Positions 28,453-30,751 of a DNA stretch of 30,751 nt are shown piece after piece. A program made the position numbers and the translations under genes. The number at the start of each line of letters is the position of its first letter. Position 1 is the first letter of the stretch. The notes under the pieces are model-generated. The model was given only the letters and a program-made list of their open reading frames with translations. It ran no database searches and was not told where the DNA came from. This stretch comes from Pseudopyrenochaeta lycopersici (lineage: Eukaryota; Ascomycota; Dothideomycetes; Pleosporales; Pseudopyrenochaetaceae): the NCBI GenBank assembly GCA_003313425.1, contig NHZP01000158.1:1-30751 (forward strand), in the 5' to 3' direction.

Positions 28453-29743
28453 CAGTCCCCCCCATGAATTGACTGCTAGCGCGAGACGAGGTGTGACGAG
28501 ATCTGGTCCGTGCGGCAGGAAGGGTCACATCTTTGATCACAACTTTGGCAGTAAACAGATGCTTGCGCTTCACTGTCGTTCTTTTTTTGATAATGAGGTC
28601 TCCAAAGACTCGCCTCTCATATAAGGAGAGAATTCAGATACTACAATGCATGATCTTGGTTATAAGCAGACAGAAATCTCAATCTACCTCCAGATTCCTC
28701 AGACAACGATCTCTCTCTGCCTTCGAACAGGCGAGACGCCTCCACCTCCTCCACTAGGCCGTAAGCCTATCCTTGATACGCCAAAGAGACAAAGGCTTGT
28801 TGCTCATGCGACTCAGGATCACGTTCAAAGAAGAAAGCCGTGGAAGGAGGTCGCAGCAGAGCTGGGGTGGCATCTTTGCAGCAGGACGCTGAAGGCAGCA
28901 TTTGAAAAGAGAGATACTTTAGACGCGTTGCAACAGAGAAACCTCTCCTCACAGATAAGCATAGATATGATAGACTGGTTTGGGCATATGAGCATGTTGA
29001 ATGGGAAGATCAAGACTGGCTCAGAGTTGGATGGAGCGACGAGATGTCTGCAAGACTAGGAGGAGGCAAGATATTTGTGACAAGGATGGCAGAAGAGACT
29101 TGATCAAGACTGCCTTATCCCTCGTTTCAGACGTTACTCATGCTGCATGGTCTGGGCATTATCTCAGGCCTATTCAAAGGGCCTCTTATTCTCTTTAAGA
29201 AAGATTGGTGCGTAAATAAGAAGAAGACAGTCACTTCTCACGTCTATATTAAGCATATTCTTCCTTACATTAAGGAATTCCAAAGAGAGATGGCTGCCTA
29301 CTTCAACAAAGAGATGATCTTTATGGAGGATAACTGTTCTATTCATAACTCAAAAGAAACAAAGGCTGCGCAGAGGCTGCTCCAAATCATAAAGATGACT
29401 TGGCCAGCTAATTCACCAGATCTCAACCCTATTGAGAACGTGTGGCAGATGCTCAAGCATCGAGTCGCCCAGCGATATCCTAAGACAACAGAGGAGGTTA
29501 AGCTCTATCTTGAGGAGGAGTGGGAGAAAATCACAGTTGAAGACTATAAAAAGTATATCCTGTCATGCGTGAGCGCTGTGTTGCAGTGATCCAGGCAGAA
29601 GGCTTCATACAAAGTGGTAGAGCATTGCTGCTGTCTTGTTGTACATACAAAAATGAATAGAAACTCAGACCAGGGCTGTGCCGCACGGACCAAATCTCAT
29701 CACATCGTCTCGCCGCTAGCAGTCAATTCATGGGGGGGGACTG
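28453..29743 (+). mobile_element. Full-length Tc1/mariner element (1291 bp), transposase broken
   Basis: The ends are CAGTCCCCCCCATGAATTGA and its inverted partner, and the inverted repeats continue with few differences for about 60 bp to TGGTCCGTGCGGCA. TA dinucleotides flank it at 28451-28452 and 29744-29745. Size, TA target and D34E transposase all fit the Tc1/mariner superfamily. Confidence 0.92.
28589..29589 (+). pseudogene. Tc1/mariner transposase (DD34E), frameshifted
   Basis: The protein starts at about 28589 (MRSPKTRLSYKERIQIL) and continues in another frame at 28646 with a helix-turn-helix (MHDLGYKQTEISIYLQIPQT). The frame changes again near 28912, where VWAYEHVEWEDQDW and WSDEMSARLGGGKIF lie. 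It changes near 29100 and again near 29150, where GIISGLFKGPLILF begins. The last part is open to TGA 29587-29589 and has MEDNCSIHNSK and PANSPDLNPIENVW. The catalytic triad can still be placed: Asp at 29038-29040, Asp at 29329-29331, Glu at 29434-29436, with 34 residues between the last two. At least four small indels make it inactive as read, so it could only be mobilised in trans. Basecalling errors should be excluded. Confidence 0.88.
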
Positions 29744-29745
29744 TA

Positions 29746-30751
29746 GAGGATAATGATTATGATCCCCTCAATACCACGTCAACGACCATCAGCGTTCTAC
29801 TCACATGGCTAACCTGTCAATGCAAGCACTGTTAGGCATGACCGGTCATGACTCGTGGGTTCCATGCTTCATGACGCAAGCAACAAACCATTCATCCCGC
29901 CAGTCCAGTCTCGGCTAAAATAAGCCTTTCCTGACTTCACGAGTTATGAGTCAGTCACGAAAATCTCCGGGCTAATCAAACAGCGGCGCCGGAAACTGGG
30001 CAATTGACTGCAGAGGGGAGTGTTGGAGGCTCCTTCTCGAACCCTCACAGCTTGCCCACACATGTGGCAATGTAATGTTGCTGCTCGTTGTTACCATTAC
30101 ATGTTTTTTTCGTTCGAACGTTGAGACGATGGTGCTAAGCCGCAATGGGCTGCCCTCCGCAAGGATATTGCATGCTGCGGGAAATGGCTGCTGCGTGGAA
30201 ATTGGCACATCAGCACGCGAAACAAGCAAGTACATCGTGGTGGGTACACAAGGACACCAGGTTACGCGGAGCTCTTCGATACTAACTGCTTACCTCCATC
30301 ACTACAATCGGCCAGTATTTTTGTGCTATCTCTGATCTGCTTATGCCTCCATGTCAGCTATGGTAAACGTGTCAGGGTTAGCTTCGAATCATCGCTATGC
30401 TAGCAGCTGGCACTCCTATACTGATACCCTGCTTATCGCCCAAGCCGTTCATCATACTTTTGCTTCACGTGGAATTGATTACTGAGAAGCTAGTTTTTCG
30501 ACACGGCGGACAGTAAGCACTTGTAATGGAAGCCAGAACTGTGGTGCACAATATTGGCACTTGCTTCGCAGATGATATTCTATCAGCATAAGCGTACTGG
30601 GAGGCCAGTGGCTATAAAGGTGTGGGCGTAGCATGTTCTAAGCCCTCGAATGTGGTCACACATCGCTACACTCAAGGCTCACTTCCAGCGAGGGATTGCG
30701 ACGCAACAAGCGACTCAATCCAGCTTCGTCATTTCATACCACAAATTCTGT
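29746..30751. other. Non-coding right end of the window
   Basis: About 1 kb after the Tc1/mariner element. Open frames of 86-87 codons at 29972-30335 on both strands overlap each other and show no recognisable domain. No repeat shared with the rest of the window was noticed. Confidence 0.45.

Overview
The window looks like a chromosome segment of a filamentous ascomycete, most likely a Dothideomycete close to Pleosporales. The evidence is short GT-AG introns (47-61 bp in the three genes where splicing could be worked out), long gene-poor gaps, and gene families typical of that group: a serine-rich cupredoxin membrane protein, a DUF7492-type secreted protein, 2EXR/F-box-like LPxELR proteins, a Telo_bind OB-fold protein and a PF15891-like protein. 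No rRNA, tRNA, CRISPR array, plasmid or viral gene was seen. Taxonomy and family names come from reading the translations, with no database search.

Layout. 1-1120 is non-coding and holds one copy of a dispersed repeat. 1121-2132 (-) is a two-exon cupredoxin protein with one membrane span. 4208-5380 (+) is a soluble HMG-CoA reductase-like enzyme with all four catalytic residues. 7027-7851 (+) is an LPxELR protein whose paralogue lies inverted at 18515-19338 (-); a third, more distant member is at 17481-18113 (+). 8998-9990 (+) is a truncated telomere-type OB-fold gene with an in-frame TGA. 10426-10872 (-) encodes an acidic protein. 11482-12337 (+) is a three-exon gene for a probable nuclear protein. 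13469-14353 (+) is an unknown protein gene directly behind a decayed MITE. 14765-15285 is a weak gene. 21100-22005 (+) encodes a nucleoside deoxyribosyltransferase-like protein with a coiled-coil tail. 22520-23542 (-) encodes a secreted protein whose mature N-terminus is predicted to be histidine, as in LPMOs.

From 24034 to 29745 the window is a nested transposon block. The 3' part of a non-LTR retrotransposon (LINE, minus strand) is split by a complete hAT element (24446-27170) with an intact 770-codon transposase and a perfect 8-bp target duplication. A 242-bp TA-flanked MITE abuts the LINE. A complete but frameshifted Tc1/mariner element (28453-29743) follows. A second copy of the MITE, in the opposite orientation, and an 83-bp dead-on-arrival copy of the LINE tail sit together at 12513-12865, so the two parts of the window share their mobile elements.

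The genes do not form an obvious operon-like or biosynthetic cluster. The most unusual points are the nested insertion history, the MITE family, the three-copy repeat linked to the 13469 gene, and the truncated telomere-type gene. I see no strong case for a wholly new multi-gene system.
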